A DNA stretch of 64,000 bases from Sphingobacterium kitahiroshimense (GCF_025961315.1 NZ_JAOQNK010000001.1:2232001-2296000), one strand, 5' to 3'; shown: positions 48,246-56,881, counted from the stretch's first letter. Numbers and translations: made by a program. Notes: generated by a model not told the origin, from the letters alone.

Positions 48246-48539
48246 ATGGACAAACTGACAATCATAATAAACGGAGACAATTTTTCTGATTTAGAAAGTT
48301 TCTATCATGAAGTCGACCAAGTCTTGACGAAAGATCTTGATTGGCAAACGGGGCATAATTTAGACGCGTTTAATGACCTACTTTGTGGCGGTTTTGGTGT
48401 TTACGATTATGCGACATCTGTAAAAATTGTTTGGACAAAATTTTCTAAAAGCAGAAGCGAATTAGGAGAGAAACTTACAGATACTTTATGTGCGATAATC
48501 GCATACCACGATCATATTGAATTTGAGACAAAAGACTAA
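48246..48539 (+). CDS. Barstar-family protein, without a visible ribonuclease
   Basis: A 97-residue protein that matches the barstar (ribonuclease inhibitor) pattern: the helix and strand ending DLDWQTGHNLDAFNDLLCGGFGVYDY and an acidic second helix (SELGEKLTDTLCAII). Barstar blocks barnase-type RNases. No ribonuclease gene is nearby. It may be an orphan immunity protein against a neighbour's toxin, or may bind another partner. The gene stands alone with its own terminator. Confidence 0.8.
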   Translation: MDKLTIIINGDNFSDLESFYHEVDQVLTKDLDWQTGHNLDAFNDLLCGGFGVYDYATSVKIVWTKFSKSRSELGEKLTDTLCAIIAYHDHIEFETKD

Positions 48540-48639
48540 GAAATAATTGTAGTATAAAGAATAAATGATGGGCGTGATTATCTATCGCTTAAAGCTTCTA
48601 CATAGGTGACTAACGATAACACTCCCTCCCTAAACTACT

Positions 48640-48671
48640 AAAAAGCCCAGCTACAAAGCTGGGCTTTCTCA
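48640..48671 (+). terminator. Terminator after the barstar-like gene
   Basis: AAAGCCCAGCT-ACAA-AGCTGGGCTTT, a perfect 11-bp stem, followed by CTCATTTTTT. Confidence 0.85.
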
Positions 48672-48733
48672 TTTTTTACATGTATTTTTTTTGAAATTTA
48701 ATGATGTAAAACGTACCGTAGAAAATTATTAAT

Positions 48734-48789
48734 CAACCGAATATTTACCCAAAGCATTCGAAAATACATAAATACCAACCGAATATTTA
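48734..48789 (+). promoter_or_regulatory. Paired 14-bp direct repeats upstream of the RiPP precursors
   Basis: CAACCGAATATTTA occurs at 48734-48747 and 48776-48789, exactly 42 bp (four turns) apart, about 90-140 bp before the first precursor. Direct repeats on one face fit a LytTR-type regulator; the core CGAATATT also occurs twice, 21 bp apart, upstream of the kinase gene at the other end of the locus. Confidence 0.5.
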
Positions 48790-48876
48790 TTGCCTAAAAA
48801 GACCTCTTTTAAATTGATTATTTTTAAAGAATACATACATGGTGCATGGCCTTTGTTAATTATAAAATTTAAAAAA

Positions 48877-49101
48877 ATGAAAAAATTAAATGGAATGAAG
48901 AGTTTCTCTTCTTTAGAAAACAAAAAATTAGACTTAGAAAATGTGGAAGGTGTTACTGGAGGTCGTATATCTCAGGAACGTTTCACCCAAGTTTCTTCTA
49001 ACTTTTTAAATGCAGACGGTGCTCAAGATTATGATATGTACATCGGTAGTAGATTTGTTGGAAGAGGATGGGATATGTCAGATTGTGACGTTTCTTGGTA
49101 A
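48877..49101 (+). CDS. RiPP precursor 1 (GG-leader, grasp-with-spasm type)
   Basis: A 74-residue precursor. The leader is MKKLNGMKSFSSLENKKL with an acidic patch and ends in the double glycine VTGG. The core then starts RISQERFTQVSSNFLNADG and has AQDYDMYIGS, rich in Asp, Ser and Thr that could form ester or amide cross-links by the ATP-grasp enzyme. An upstream ATG in frame (48790) would add an unrelated N-terminus, so 48877 is used. Nucleotides of the leader and of about 60 bp upstream are nearly the same as in precursor 2. Unlike the other two, it has no Cys in the G-x-x-D core position. Confidence 0.8.
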   Translation: MKKLNGMKSFSSLENKKLDLENVEGVTGGRISQERFTQVSSNFLNADGAQDYDMYIGSRFVGRGWDMSDCDVSW

Positions 49102-49263
49102 GAACTGAATCGATTCATCACATCGTGTACATCTAACATTATTCAAAAGAACATTGATTACCTGGCGAATATGTATGTTGCCCGAGTCCCATTGACTTAC
49201 TGATTGATTTTAAAGAACACAAGCAATTGTACATTGAATTTGTTAATTATAAATTTTAAAAAA

Positions 49264-49470
49264 ATGAAAAAATTAAATGGAATGAAGAGTTTCTCTTCTT
49301 TAGAAAACAAAAAACTAGACTTAGATAATTCTAAAGCTGTGTTAGGTAGTTTGGCTGGTGGGCCTCAGTATATCAGATCTAATTTCTTAGATGAAAATGG
49401 ATGTCAGGATGTAGATTACTATCATGGAGGTAAATGGCGTGCTAGATTTTATGATTGTTCAGGTTGTTAA
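49264..49470 (+). CDS. RiPP precursor 2 (GG-leader)
   Basis: A 68-residue precursor. The first 18 codons match precursor 1 exactly at protein level; the leader ends SLAGG. The core begins PQYIRSNFLDENGCQDVDYY and ends in CSGC, so it has three cysteines. The shared core element SNF-L/V-x-x-x-G-x-x-D-x-D-x-Y is present. It has its own copy of the upstream TTTGTTAATTATAAA leader, so it probably has a separate promoter, and is followed 18 nt later by precursor 3. Confidence 0.82.
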   Translation: MKKLNGMKSFSSLENKKLDLDNSKAVLGSLAGGPQYIRSNFLDENGCQDVDYYHGGKWRARFYDCSGC

Positions 49471-49488
49471 TATTTCAATTTTAAGGTT

Positions 49489-49710
49489 ATGAAGAAATTA
49501 ACTGGAATGAAGGATTTTTCTGCTTTGGAAAAGAAGAAAATCGATATAAATACTGTAGGCGGATTAGCCATGTCTGGTGGTGTTTATGAAATACGTTCAA
49601 ACTTCGTCGATGCACATGGTTGCTCTGATGTAGATGTTTATGATGGAAATGGCGGTACATACCTGTCAAGAGTATGGATCAAAGATGGCCGATTTCCTCA
49701 CCTAGATTAA
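49489..49710 (+). CDS. RiPP precursor 3 (GG-leader)
   Basis: A 73-residue precursor with a related but more diverged leader (MKKLTGMKDFSALEKKKIDI) ending MSGG. The core begins VYEIRSNFVDAHGCSDVDVY and ends in a basic/aromatic tail (RVWIKDGRFPHLD). The SNF-V-x-x-x-G-C-x-D-x-D element is kept. It shares a transcript with precursor 2 and lies just before a 19-bp hairpin. Confidence 0.82.
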   Translation: MKKLTGMKDFSALEKKKIDINTVGGLAMSGGVYEIRSNFVDAHGCSDVDVYDGNGGTYLSRVWIKDGRFPHLD

Positions 49711-49743
49711 ACTAAATTTCAGTTTTAATCGAAATATATTTCT

Positions 49744-49788
49744 AAAACATAAGCTGCTTTTGTTTGCAAAAGCAGCTTATGTTTTTAA
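49744..49788 (+). terminator. 19-bp perfect hairpin between precursors and maturation genes
   Basis: Arm 49744-49762 and arm 49767-49785 are exact inverses with a 4-nt loop, ending in TTTTT. A strong terminator or attenuator that would leave precursors in excess over the downstream enzymes. Confidence 0.85.
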
Positions 49789-49828
49789 AAAGACTGTTAT
49801 ACTTAAAAATAATACACTACTCAAATTT

Positions 49829-50731
49829 ATGATTTTAATCATCTCTAAAAACAATGAAATCACGACCACAACGGTCATAAAGTGGCTTATTGCTATGAAG
49901 AAGGAATTTATCCGTATTCATGAAAACGAGGTATTTGAAATCAAAACTGCAGAAAAAAGAATTCTTTTAAAAAGCACGCGAAATCAATTTTTTCTTGATG
50001 AAATAACTGCTGTATGGTATCGACGAGGAAATATCGCATTTGATACATTAAAGTACGAGAATCAAGCTATAAATCGCTATATGTTTGAAGTGCAGCACTG
50101 GTTAACAGATTATGTAATCAAATCTTTGGAAGGAAAAAAACACATCAATAAGGAAAGTAATAGTCATGTTAACAAACTATTGGTTTTAGAAAAAGCAAAA
50201 GAAGTAGGATTGGATGTACCTCCTTATTTTTTGGCTGAAGATATGAAGGATGTTATCATCAATCAAACCATTGTGAAACCCATTTCTGGTACGCCGATAA
50301 TAGATATGGTTCATGAAAATCAGAATGGCATTATGTACACATCGGTCATCGAGCAAAAGAAAGAATCCAATTTCTTTATTTCTTTTTTTCAAGATAAGAT
50401 CGAAAAAGATTTCGAGATACGAAGTTTCTACTTAAATGGAAAAATTTATTCTACAGCCATTATATCACAAAATGATGAAAGAACAAAGATTGATCATAGA
50501 AGATACAACAGCAAAATTCCCAATAGAAATGTCCGGTATAACCTACCTCTGGAAGTAGAGCAAAAAATTACGGTATTGATGCAGGCATTAGATCTAAATT
50601 CAGGGTCTTTAGATTTTATTAAATCTGGCGATAAGTTTTATTTTTTAGAAATTAATGCCATTGGTCAATTTTTAGGAATGTCCAATGCCTGCAACTATGG
50701 ATTAGAAAGAGAAATAGCAACATATCTATAA
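49829..50731 (+). CDS. gwsG: ATP-grasp peptide maturase of the grasp-with-spasm system
   Basis: A 300-residue ATP-grasp ligase; the ATG at 49829 is chosen because a longer frame would start inside the hairpin. The N-terminal substrate domain (MILIISKNNEITTTTVIKWL) and AVWYRRG segment resemble graspetide ligases. The ATP-grasp fold follows: TIVKPISGTPIIDM, EIRSFYLNGKIYSTAI, and Mg ligands in FYFLEINAIGQF (E-x-N). It should activate Asp/Glu side chains of the precursor cores and join them to Ser, Thr or Lys. It is followed 1 nt later by a small gene and then the SPASM protein. Confidence 0.88.
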   Translation: MILIISKNNEITTTTVIKWLIAMKKEFIRIHENEVFEIKTAEKRILLKSTRNQFFLDEITAVWYRRGNIAFDTLKYENQAINRYMFEVQHWLTDYVIKSLEGKKHINKESNSHVNKLLVLEKAKEVGLDVPPYFLAEDMKDVIINQTIVKPISGTPIIDMVHENQNGIMYTSVIEQKKESNFFISFFQDKIEKDFEIRSFYLNGKIYSTAIISQNDERTKIDHRRYNSKIPNRNVRYNLPLEVEQKITVLMQALDLNSGSLDFIKSGDKFYFLEINAIGQFLGMSNACNYGLEREIATYL

Positions 50732-50732
50732 T

Positions 50733-50936
50733 ATGGAAGAAAAAGTAAAAGACCTGATTATAAAAGAAGAGAATAAGCTTCCTCTGACATTTGAATACAT
50801 GGAATTGTATGATGGTAAAAGTTCGAATAATTTAGATTCCAGTTCAGGTTCATCGCTTTATCTAAAATGTTCAACGTATCAAACAGATTATTTGTTACGG
50901 ACAAAACCATTTAAACGATTGACAAGACTGATATGA
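50733..50936 (+). CDS. Small protein inside the grasp-with-spasm operon
   Basis: A 67-residue protein (start MEEKVKDLIIKEENKLPLTF) with a Ser-rich middle (SSNNLDSSSGSSLYL) and a basic end (LRTKPFKRLTRLI). It begins 1 nt after the ATP-grasp stop and overlaps the SPASM gene by ATGA, so it is translated and coupled to both. It lacks the MKKL leader and the double glycine, so it is not a normal precursor. It could be a leader-recognition or partner protein. I do not recognise a family. Confidence 0.65.
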   Translation: MEEKVKDLIIKEENKLPLTFEYMELYDGKSSNNLDSSSGSSLYLKCSTYQTDYLLRTKPFKRLTRLI

Positions 50937-52021
50937 GATTTTTTAATTTGTATACTGACATCTTTATAACAAAGGGATATAATCGTATACTAATATCCGA
51001 TTTAGGGAGAAATGTTTCCAAATTATATCCGTTAGAATTGTATGAGCTTATTGAAGAATTAAAATCGAGTTCCATTGAATCGGTACTTGACAATTATGAT
51101 CCAGAATCCAAAATGATTGTCCAAGAATATCTCGATTATTTATTGGAAAAGGAATATGGTTTTATTACGGAAAACGATTGGGATAGAAATTTTCCCCCAC
51201 TATCTTACGAGTACCATGACTATCAATTGGTTTCCAATTTATTCATAGAAATTGAAAAACTATCCGTACCAGAAACATTAATAAAATCTATAACCAATTT
51301 AAATATTAAACATGTGGTTGTTTTTTGCAGAAGTTCAGCATCTTCACAAGAGATCATCGATTTTGACCGTGCTTTTGAAAATACACCTTTAGAAGGTTTA
51401 GAAATATTTACAGCCTATTCTACTGCTCTTAACGAAGCTTTTCTTCAAGCTGTTCATGATCGAAGTCAGCGGATTTATCATCTTGTATTTTATCAATGTG
51501 AAAAAGTCCCTGTGCTATCGAATTCCAGTTTCAGATTTATGGTTGATTTTACTGAAGATGCACTATCTATTAATTCCTGCGGAAAAGTAAACACAGATTA
51601 TTTCAATACAAATATGCCCAAAGTTCTAGAGGCTATAAATCATAATTCTTGCCTTCACAAAAAGATTGGAATCGATATAAATGGTAATATCAAGAACTGT
51701 CCAGCAATGCCACAATCTTTTGGTAACATAAAAGAGATGACTTTAGAAGAAGTATTACAGCAAAATTCGGTTCAGGAATATTGGCATCTGACAAAAGAAG
51801 AAATAATGGTTTGTAAAGATTGTGAATTTAGAAATGTATGCACCGATTGCAGGGCTTTTACAGAACGTTCCCAATACAATAAAAAAGGTTTGGATATTTC
51901 CAAACCCTTAAAATGTGGCTATGACCCCTATAGCAATGAATGGTCGGAATGGTCTATGAATCCGCTAAAACAACAAGCGATAACGTACTATGGTTTTGAA
52001 CAATTGGCTCCGAAAAATTAA
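50933..52021 (+). CDS. gwsS: SPASM-domain peptide maturase of the grasp-with-spasm system
   Basis: A 362-residue protein with a C-terminal SPASM-like cysteine cluster: NHNSCLHKKIGIDINGNIKNC, then VCKDCEFRNVCTDCRAF, and a last C in LKCGY. It has no radical-SAM CX3CX2C motif in its N-terminal half, so it probably does no SAM radical chemistry itself and may recruit the precursor or bind iron-sulfur clusters. The 250-residue N-terminal part is barrel-like. It is coupled to the small gene upstream and lies 2 nt before the C39 exporter. Family assignment rests on this architecture and the ATP-grasp neighbour. Confidence 0.87.
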   Translation: MRFFNLYTDIFITKGYNRILISDLGRNVSKLYPLELYELIEELKSSSIESVLDNYDPESKMIVQEYLDYLLEKEYGFITENDWDRNFPPLSYEYHDYQLVSNLFIEIEKLSVPETLIKSITNLNIKHVVVFCRSSASSQEIIDFDRAFENTPLEGLEIFTAYSTALNEAFLQAVHDRSQRIYHLVFYQCEKVPVLSNSSFRFMVDFTEDALSINSCGKVNTDYFNTNMPKVLEAINHNSCLHKKIGIDINGNIKNCPAMPQSFGNIKEMTLEEVLQQNSVQEYWHLTKEEIMVCKDCEFRNVCTDCRAFTERSQYNKKGLDISKPLKCGYDPYSNEWSEWSMNPLKQQAITYYGFEQLAPKN

Positions 52022-52023
52022 AT

Positions 52024-54225
52024 ATGGCAAAATTTCCATTCTATAAACAACCGGATTCCAAAGACTGTGGACCTACCTGTCTCCGCATTATCAGTAAATA
52101 TTACGGAAAAATATTACCCCTCCAGATGCTCCGTGATTTGTCCGAGACAACACGCGAAGGATCAAGTCTTTTGGGATTAAGTAAAGCTGCCGAATCTATA
52201 GGATTTAAAACACTTTCTGTAAAAATAGATTTCAAGACACTTGTTGAAGACGCACCACTTCCCTGTGTAGTGTTTTGGATGAAACAACATTACGTTGTTG
52301 TCTATAAAATTCAAAAAAAACGTCAGGGTTACCGAATCTATATTTCAGATCCAAGTTACGGCTTAATTAGCTATTCAGAAGAAGAATTTCTACAGAACTG
52401 GATAGGAAAAGGTGCTACCGATACAACAGAAGAAGGTATTGTACTGGTTCTAGAAACAACAGCACGTTTTGATCAACAAGAAGACATTTCAGACAGATCC
52501 TTTTCTATCAAAAACTATCTGAAACATTATTTTTTTAAATATAAATCCTTTATTATTCAATTGGCTTTAGGGTTGATAGGAGGAAGTTTACTGTCCTTGG
52601 TTTTTCCGTTTCTGACACAAAGTATCGTTGATATAGGGATTCAGAATCAAGATTTAAATTTTATCTATTTAGTGTTATTTGCCCAAATTATGCTTTATAT
52701 TGGACAAATGGGCATAGAAGTGATCCGAGGATGGATTTTACTGCACCTATCATCACGCATCAATATATCTATTGTATCTGATTTCTTCATTAAATTGATG
52801 CGTTTGCCTATTAGCTTTTTTGATTCAAGGGTAACGGCCGATATCATGCAACGAATCGCTGATCATGGTCGAATCGAACAATTACTTACCAACAACTCTC
52901 TACAGACACTCTTTTCATTGATCAATTTTTTGGTTTTTGGTGTTGTTCTTCTATTTTACAGCTATAAGCTTTTTATTATTTATCTGGTAGGTGCTGTTCT
53001 TTATTTCTTTTGGATCGCATTTTTTTTAAAGAAGAGAAGAGAATTAGATTACAAACAGTTCTCCCAGCTAGCAGAAGAACAAGGCCAGGTCATGGAATTG
53101 ATCAATGGTATGCAAGAAATCAAAATGAATAATGCCGAAACCAATAAACGTTGGCAATGGGAAGGTATTCAGATTAAAGTTTTCAGAATTAAAATTAGAG
53201 CACTTAAGCTTGAACAGATACAGACTATAGGTGGAAATATTATCAATCAACTTAAAGATGTATTCATCAGTTTTATCGCGGCAAGCCTGGTGGTAGAAGG
53301 TCAATTGACATTAGGAATGATGCTTTCTGTGCAATACATCATAGGACAGCTAAATAGTCCATTAATCCAATTTATGAACTTCATCAGACAAACGCAGGAT
53401 GCTAAAATTGCACTGGAGCGATTGAATGAAATCCACGGAAAGGACGATGAGGAAAGTCTGGATAATAACTATGCGTCTGAAATTCCAGAACAAAATATTT
53501 CAGTAACGAACTTAACATTTCGCTATAAAGGATCAACTCATGCTGTATTTGAAAATTTGAATCTATTGATTCCCTATGAAAAAACGACCGCTATTGTAGG
53601 CGCCAGTGGATCTGGGAAAACGACTTTAATGAAACTTTTAACAAAGTTTTACGATGCAGATGAAGGCGAAATTAAGATTGGGAAGACCGACATACGCCAT
53701 ATCGCCCCCAGTATGTGGCGTGCATCCTGTGGCGTTGTTATGCAGGATGGTTACATTTTCAATGAAAGTATAGCAAATAATATTGCAATGGGTAATATTA
53801 GTGTAGATAAGCAAAAATTAAAGCACGCGGTAGAAATCGCACATATAAAAGATTTTATTGAATCATTGCCAGTAAGTTACAATACAAAAATTGGCTATGA
53901 AGGATTAGGTATCAGCGGGGGGCAACGCCAACGGATGTTAATAGCGCGTGCAGTCTATAAATCTCCACAATATGTATTTTTCGACGAAGCAACTTCTGCC
54001 CTTGACGCAAATACAGAAAAAGTTATAACAGATAATTTGAATCAGTTCCTAAAAGGGCGAACGGCAGTGATTATCGCACATCGCTTATCTACTGTAAAAA
54101 ATGCAAACAAAATAATCGTACTAGATAAAGGTAAAGTGGTCGAGGAAGGCACCCATGAACAGCTTGTATCCTTAAAAGGAGAATATTATCGATTAGTAAA
54201 AAATCAATTAGAACTTGGCAACTAA
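52024..54225 (+). CDS. C39-peptidase ABC exporter (leader removal and export)
   Basis: A 733-residue transporter with three parts. The C39 peptidase (1-140) has catalytic C15 (SKDCGPTCL), H89 (KQHYVVV) and D109 (SDPSYG). Six membrane helices span about 165-450. The ATPase has Walker A (GASGSGKTT), signature ISGGQRQR and Walker B YVFFDEATSALD. It cuts leaders after Gly-Gly and exports the modified peptide, matching the GG ends of the three precursors. It overlaps the HlyD gene by 11 nt. Confidence 0.95.
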   Translation: MAKFPFYKQPDSKDCGPTCLRIISKYYGKILPLQMLRDLSETTREGSSLLGLSKAAESIGFKTLSVKIDFKTLVEDAPLPCVVFWMKQHYVVVYKIQKKRQGYRIYISDPSYGLISYSEEEFLQNWIGKGATDTTEEGIVLVLETTARFDQQEDISDRSFSIKNYLKHYFFKYKSFIIQLALGLIGGSLLSLVFPFLTQSIVDIGIQNQDLNFIYLVLFAQIMLYIGQMGIEVIRGWILLHLSSRINISIVSDFFIKLMRLPISFFDSRVTADIMQRIADHGRIEQLLTNNSLQTLFSLINFLVFGVVLLFYSYKLFIIYLVGAVLYFFWIAFFLKKRRELDYKQFSQLAEEQGQVMELINGMQEIKMNNAETNKRWQWEGIQIKVFRIKIRALKLEQIQTIGGNIINQLKDVFISFIAASLVVEGQLTLGMMLSVQYIIGQLNSPLIQFMNFIRQTQDAKIALERLNEIHGKDDEESLDNNYASEIPEQNISVTNLTFRYKGSTHAVFENLNLLIPYEKTTAIVGASGSGKTTLMKLLTKFYDADEGEIKIGKTDIRHIAPSMWRASCGVVMQDGYIFNESIANNIAMGNISVDKQKLKHAVEIAHIKDFIESLPVSYNTKIGYEGLGISGGQRQRMLIARAVYKSPQYVFFDEATSALDANTEKVITDNLNQFLKGRTAVIIAHRLSTVKNANKIIVLDKGKVVEEGTHEQLVSLKGEYYRLVKNQLELGN

Positions 54226-55522
54226 AGACAACATATTGGACAATATCAATCTGCGTTCAGAGCAGGTACAGGAGGTTTTAGAAACACCGCCAAATTGGCT
54301 TATCCGTTGGGGAAGTCTAGTGATGTTAGGTATAATACTTTTATTTTTTTTACTGGCATGCATTATTAAATATCCAGAATTCATTTCATCTACTATTATT
54401 ATATCATCTCAAAATCCACCAGAGAAAATTGAGGTTAGGATCGATTCACGGATTGAAAAGTTGATCGCAAAAGATCAAAAAACAGTAAAAAAAGGAGACT
54501 TACTGATGGTTTTGGAGTCGTCAGCCGATGATCAAGATATATATCAATTAAAGAAGATTCTCGATTCTCTATCGACGAAACAACTTAGTAAATTTCCATT
54601 ACAACTTGTTTCCAGCTTTAGATTGGGTGAAGTACAGGAAGATTACAATGCCTTTGCCAAGGCGCTGGAGGAAGAGATATTATTTACCAATCTACAGCCT
54701 TATGCTGCAGAAGAGGTAACGGCCCTTAAAGGTATTACAGATTATAAAGAACGTGTTGCAAATCTTAGGCAACAACATATATTAGAATCAAGTAAGTTAC
54801 AATTGACCGAAAAAAACTACAAGCGTTCCGAATCATTACATCGTGAAGGTGTGATAGCTGCTCTAGAACTTGAAAATGAAAAAGTAAAATTATTGGAAGC
54901 GCAAAGGAATTTCAAAAATACAGAAATATCAATTGCGCAATTGGAAGAAACTATTTTAAACTTTAAAAAAATAAAATCAGGTGCAGATGTAAATATTGTT
55001 AAAGAAAAAACTTCCTATTCATCTGCTTCTATCTTATTACTTGAAAAGCTCAAAAAAGCACTACGACAATGGGAAAAAACTTATCTCGTCTATGCTTCTA
55101 TAGATGGAACATTAAGTTATCTCCAATTTTTAGGAGAGAAACAATTTGTGAAAGCGGGCAGTACCCTGCTCAGTATACTGCCAAACAATAGACAGATAAC
55201 AATAGGACAAATGCATATAGGAGCGCAGAATCAAGGTAAAATAAAAATAAATCAAAAGGTATTGATCAAGCTTGATAATTATAAGTACCAGGAATATGGT
55301 ATAGTACAAGGGAAAATCAAATCCATTGCTTTAGTTCAAGATAAAGACAGTAAATACTATATAGAAGTAGCACTGCCCAATGGATTACAGACTTCTTATC
55401 ATAAAACAATTGTATTTGACAAGGAATTGAGCGGAACGGCTGATATTGTTACAGAAGAATTAACACTTGCTGAAAGAATATTGAGTCAATTAAGGAGTTT
55501 ACTTAGATATCAAGATAATTAA
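54215..55522 (+). CDS. HlyD-family periplasmic adaptor
   Basis: A 435-residue membrane-fusion protein: one helix near residue 31-52 (WGSLVMLGIILLFFLLACII), a biotinyl-lipoyl-like edge (KIEVRIDSRIEKLIAKDQKTVKKGDLL), a long coiled coil (about 130-270) and the returning lipoyl and beta-barrel domains (YASIDGTLSYLQ). It links the inner-membrane exporter to the outer-membrane channel. The start appears to be TTG 54215, inside the exporter gene; no ATG fits. The next gene overlaps by 1 nt (TAATG). Confidence 0.9.
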   Translation: MATKDNILDNINLRSEQVQEVLETPPNWLIRWGSLVMLGIILLFFLLACIIKYPEFISSTIIISSQNPPEKIEVRIDSRIEKLIAKDQKTVKKGDLLMVLESSADDQDIYQLKKILDSLSTKQLSKFPLQLVSSFRLGEVQEDYNAFAKALEEEILFTNLQPYAAEEVTALKGITDYKERVANLRQQHILESSKLQLTEKNYKRSESLHREGVIAALELENEKVKLLEAQRNFKNTEISIAQLEETILNFKKIKSGADVNIVKEKTSYSSASILLLEKLKKALRQWEKTYLVYASIDGTLSYLQFLGEKQFVKAGSTLLSILPNNRQITIGQMHIGAQNQGKIKINQKVLIKLDNYKYQEYGIVQGKIKSIALVQDKDSKYYIEVALPNGLQTSYHKTIVFDKELSGTADIVTEELTLAERILSQLRSLLRYQDN

Positions 55523-56862
55523 TGATTGTGTTATTTCGATATATATTACTAACGCTTGGCATCACATGCATTACAGGCAAAGTTTTGTTCGCACAACAGA
55601 CTTTTGACTTACACCAATGCATTGCCGTTGCACTTGAAAAGAATATCACTTTAGACAAAGCGAAATTAGTTCTTGAAGACAAAAATCTAGATATAAAAAA
55701 TTACAAAAATGAACGTCTACCTAATCTAAATGGATTTACAAATTTATACAACAATTTTGGACAATCTCAAGATATTTTTGGTAACAATGCACGAAATGAC
55801 AACTTCAACAGTACATTAGGTTTGTCTTCTTCCTATTCGATCTTAAACAATGGCAAACTGAAAAATTTCATTAAGAAATCAGAGAGAGAAATGGAAGCAA
55901 GCGGACAAGACTTAGCTTTACTCAAAAGAGAAATAACACTAAAAACTATCCAGGCTTACCTAAACGTATTGTTGCAAAAAGAGATCTGCAAATCAGTAGA
56001 TACAGCTCTATTTTTTGCAGAGAGCCAACTTTTAAAAGTACAAAAGTCAACTGACCTCGGAGCCACTTCGCTTACTATATTATACGAAGCAAAGGCTAAT
56101 TATGAACGTGAGAACGAAAAAAATAGACAGGCGCACTACACTATAGATAAAGCTATATTGGAACTTAAACAAATAATGGCTATTGAACCAGATCAAAATT
56201 TTGAAATTAATACGGAAACTAAGGCTTTTTCACCGTTACATCAATCAAGTTCTGAATCTTCGGATTTATACAGTTCCTATTTAAAACAACACCCTGGATT
56301 AAAAAAATATGCATTGTTAAGTGAGGCACTTCAATTTGATCAAAAAGCTATAAAAGCCCAGCTTTACCCCACGATTGATGCGAGTCTGACATTGGGTAGT
56401 TTTTATTTCAACAATTTAACTACAGGTTTTGGAAGACTTCCTTTATTTAATCAGCTTCAAAATAATTTTTCTCAACAGATAGGTCTGACCATCAATGTAC
56501 CAATATTCAACAAAAATACGGTTAAGACAGCTGTTCAAAAGAATAAGATTCAACAGGCTGAAAATGCAAAACAAATACAATTAGAACAGCTTACTATCAA
56601 GCAGGAGCTAACAAAACAATTACTTGATCTGGATAATTATCAAAAACAATATAAACTAGCAACTAATGTTCTGGAAGTCACTAAAAAGGCTTTTGATTTA
56701 AGTTTAAAAAGTTACGAGGCAGGTAGAATCAGTATATACGACTTAAATACATCGCGTTCGAACCTGCTCACGACAGAGAGTGAGCTGATTCAAACTAAAT
56801 ACAATATGCTATTTACACAAATTTTAATCCATTATCTAAGTACAGGTGACATTAAATTTTAA
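55522..56862 (+). CDS. TolC-family outer-membrane channel
   Basis: A 446-residue outer-membrane efflux protein with a signal peptide (ILLTLGITCITGKVLFAQ). It shows the two-fold helical repeats of TolC (LHQCIAVALEKNITLDKAKL, then LKTIQAYLNVLLQKEICKS in the first half; KAFDLSLKSYEAGRISIYDL in the second). It completes a type I-like export path with the C39 exporter and HlyD adaptor. It is last in the operon and convergent with the regulator gene 19 bp away. Confidence 0.92.
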   Translation: MIVLFRYILLTLGITCITGKVLFAQQTFDLHQCIAVALEKNITLDKAKLVLEDKNLDIKNYKNERLPNLNGFTNLYNNFGQSQDIFGNNARNDNFNSTLGLSSSYSILNNGKLKNFIKKSEREMEASGQDLALLKREITLKTIQAYLNVLLQKEICKSVDTALFFAESQLLKVQKSTDLGATSLTILYEAKANYERENEKNRQAHYTIDKAILELKQIMAIEPDQNFEINTETKAFSPLHQSSSESSDLYSSYLKQHPGLKKYALLSEALQFDQKAIKAQLYPTIDASLTLGSFYFNNLTTGFGRLPLFNQLQNNFSQQIGLTINVPIFNKNTVKTAVQKNKIQQAENAKQIQLEQLTIKQELTKQLLDLDNYQKQYKLATNVLEVTKKAFDLSLKSYEAGRISIYDLNTSRSNLLTTESELIQTKYNMLFTQILIHYLSTGDIKF

Positions 56863-56881
56863 ACCTGTTCAAAAAATAAAA

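Noticed and set aside
48734..48789. CRISPR array from repeated CAACCGAATATTTA
   Set aside because: Only two short copies and no cas genes; regulatory repeats fit better.
49264..49470. Lanthipeptide reading of the Cys-containing precursors
   Set aside because: No LanM, LanB or LanC is present; the enzymes are ATP-grasp and SPASM.
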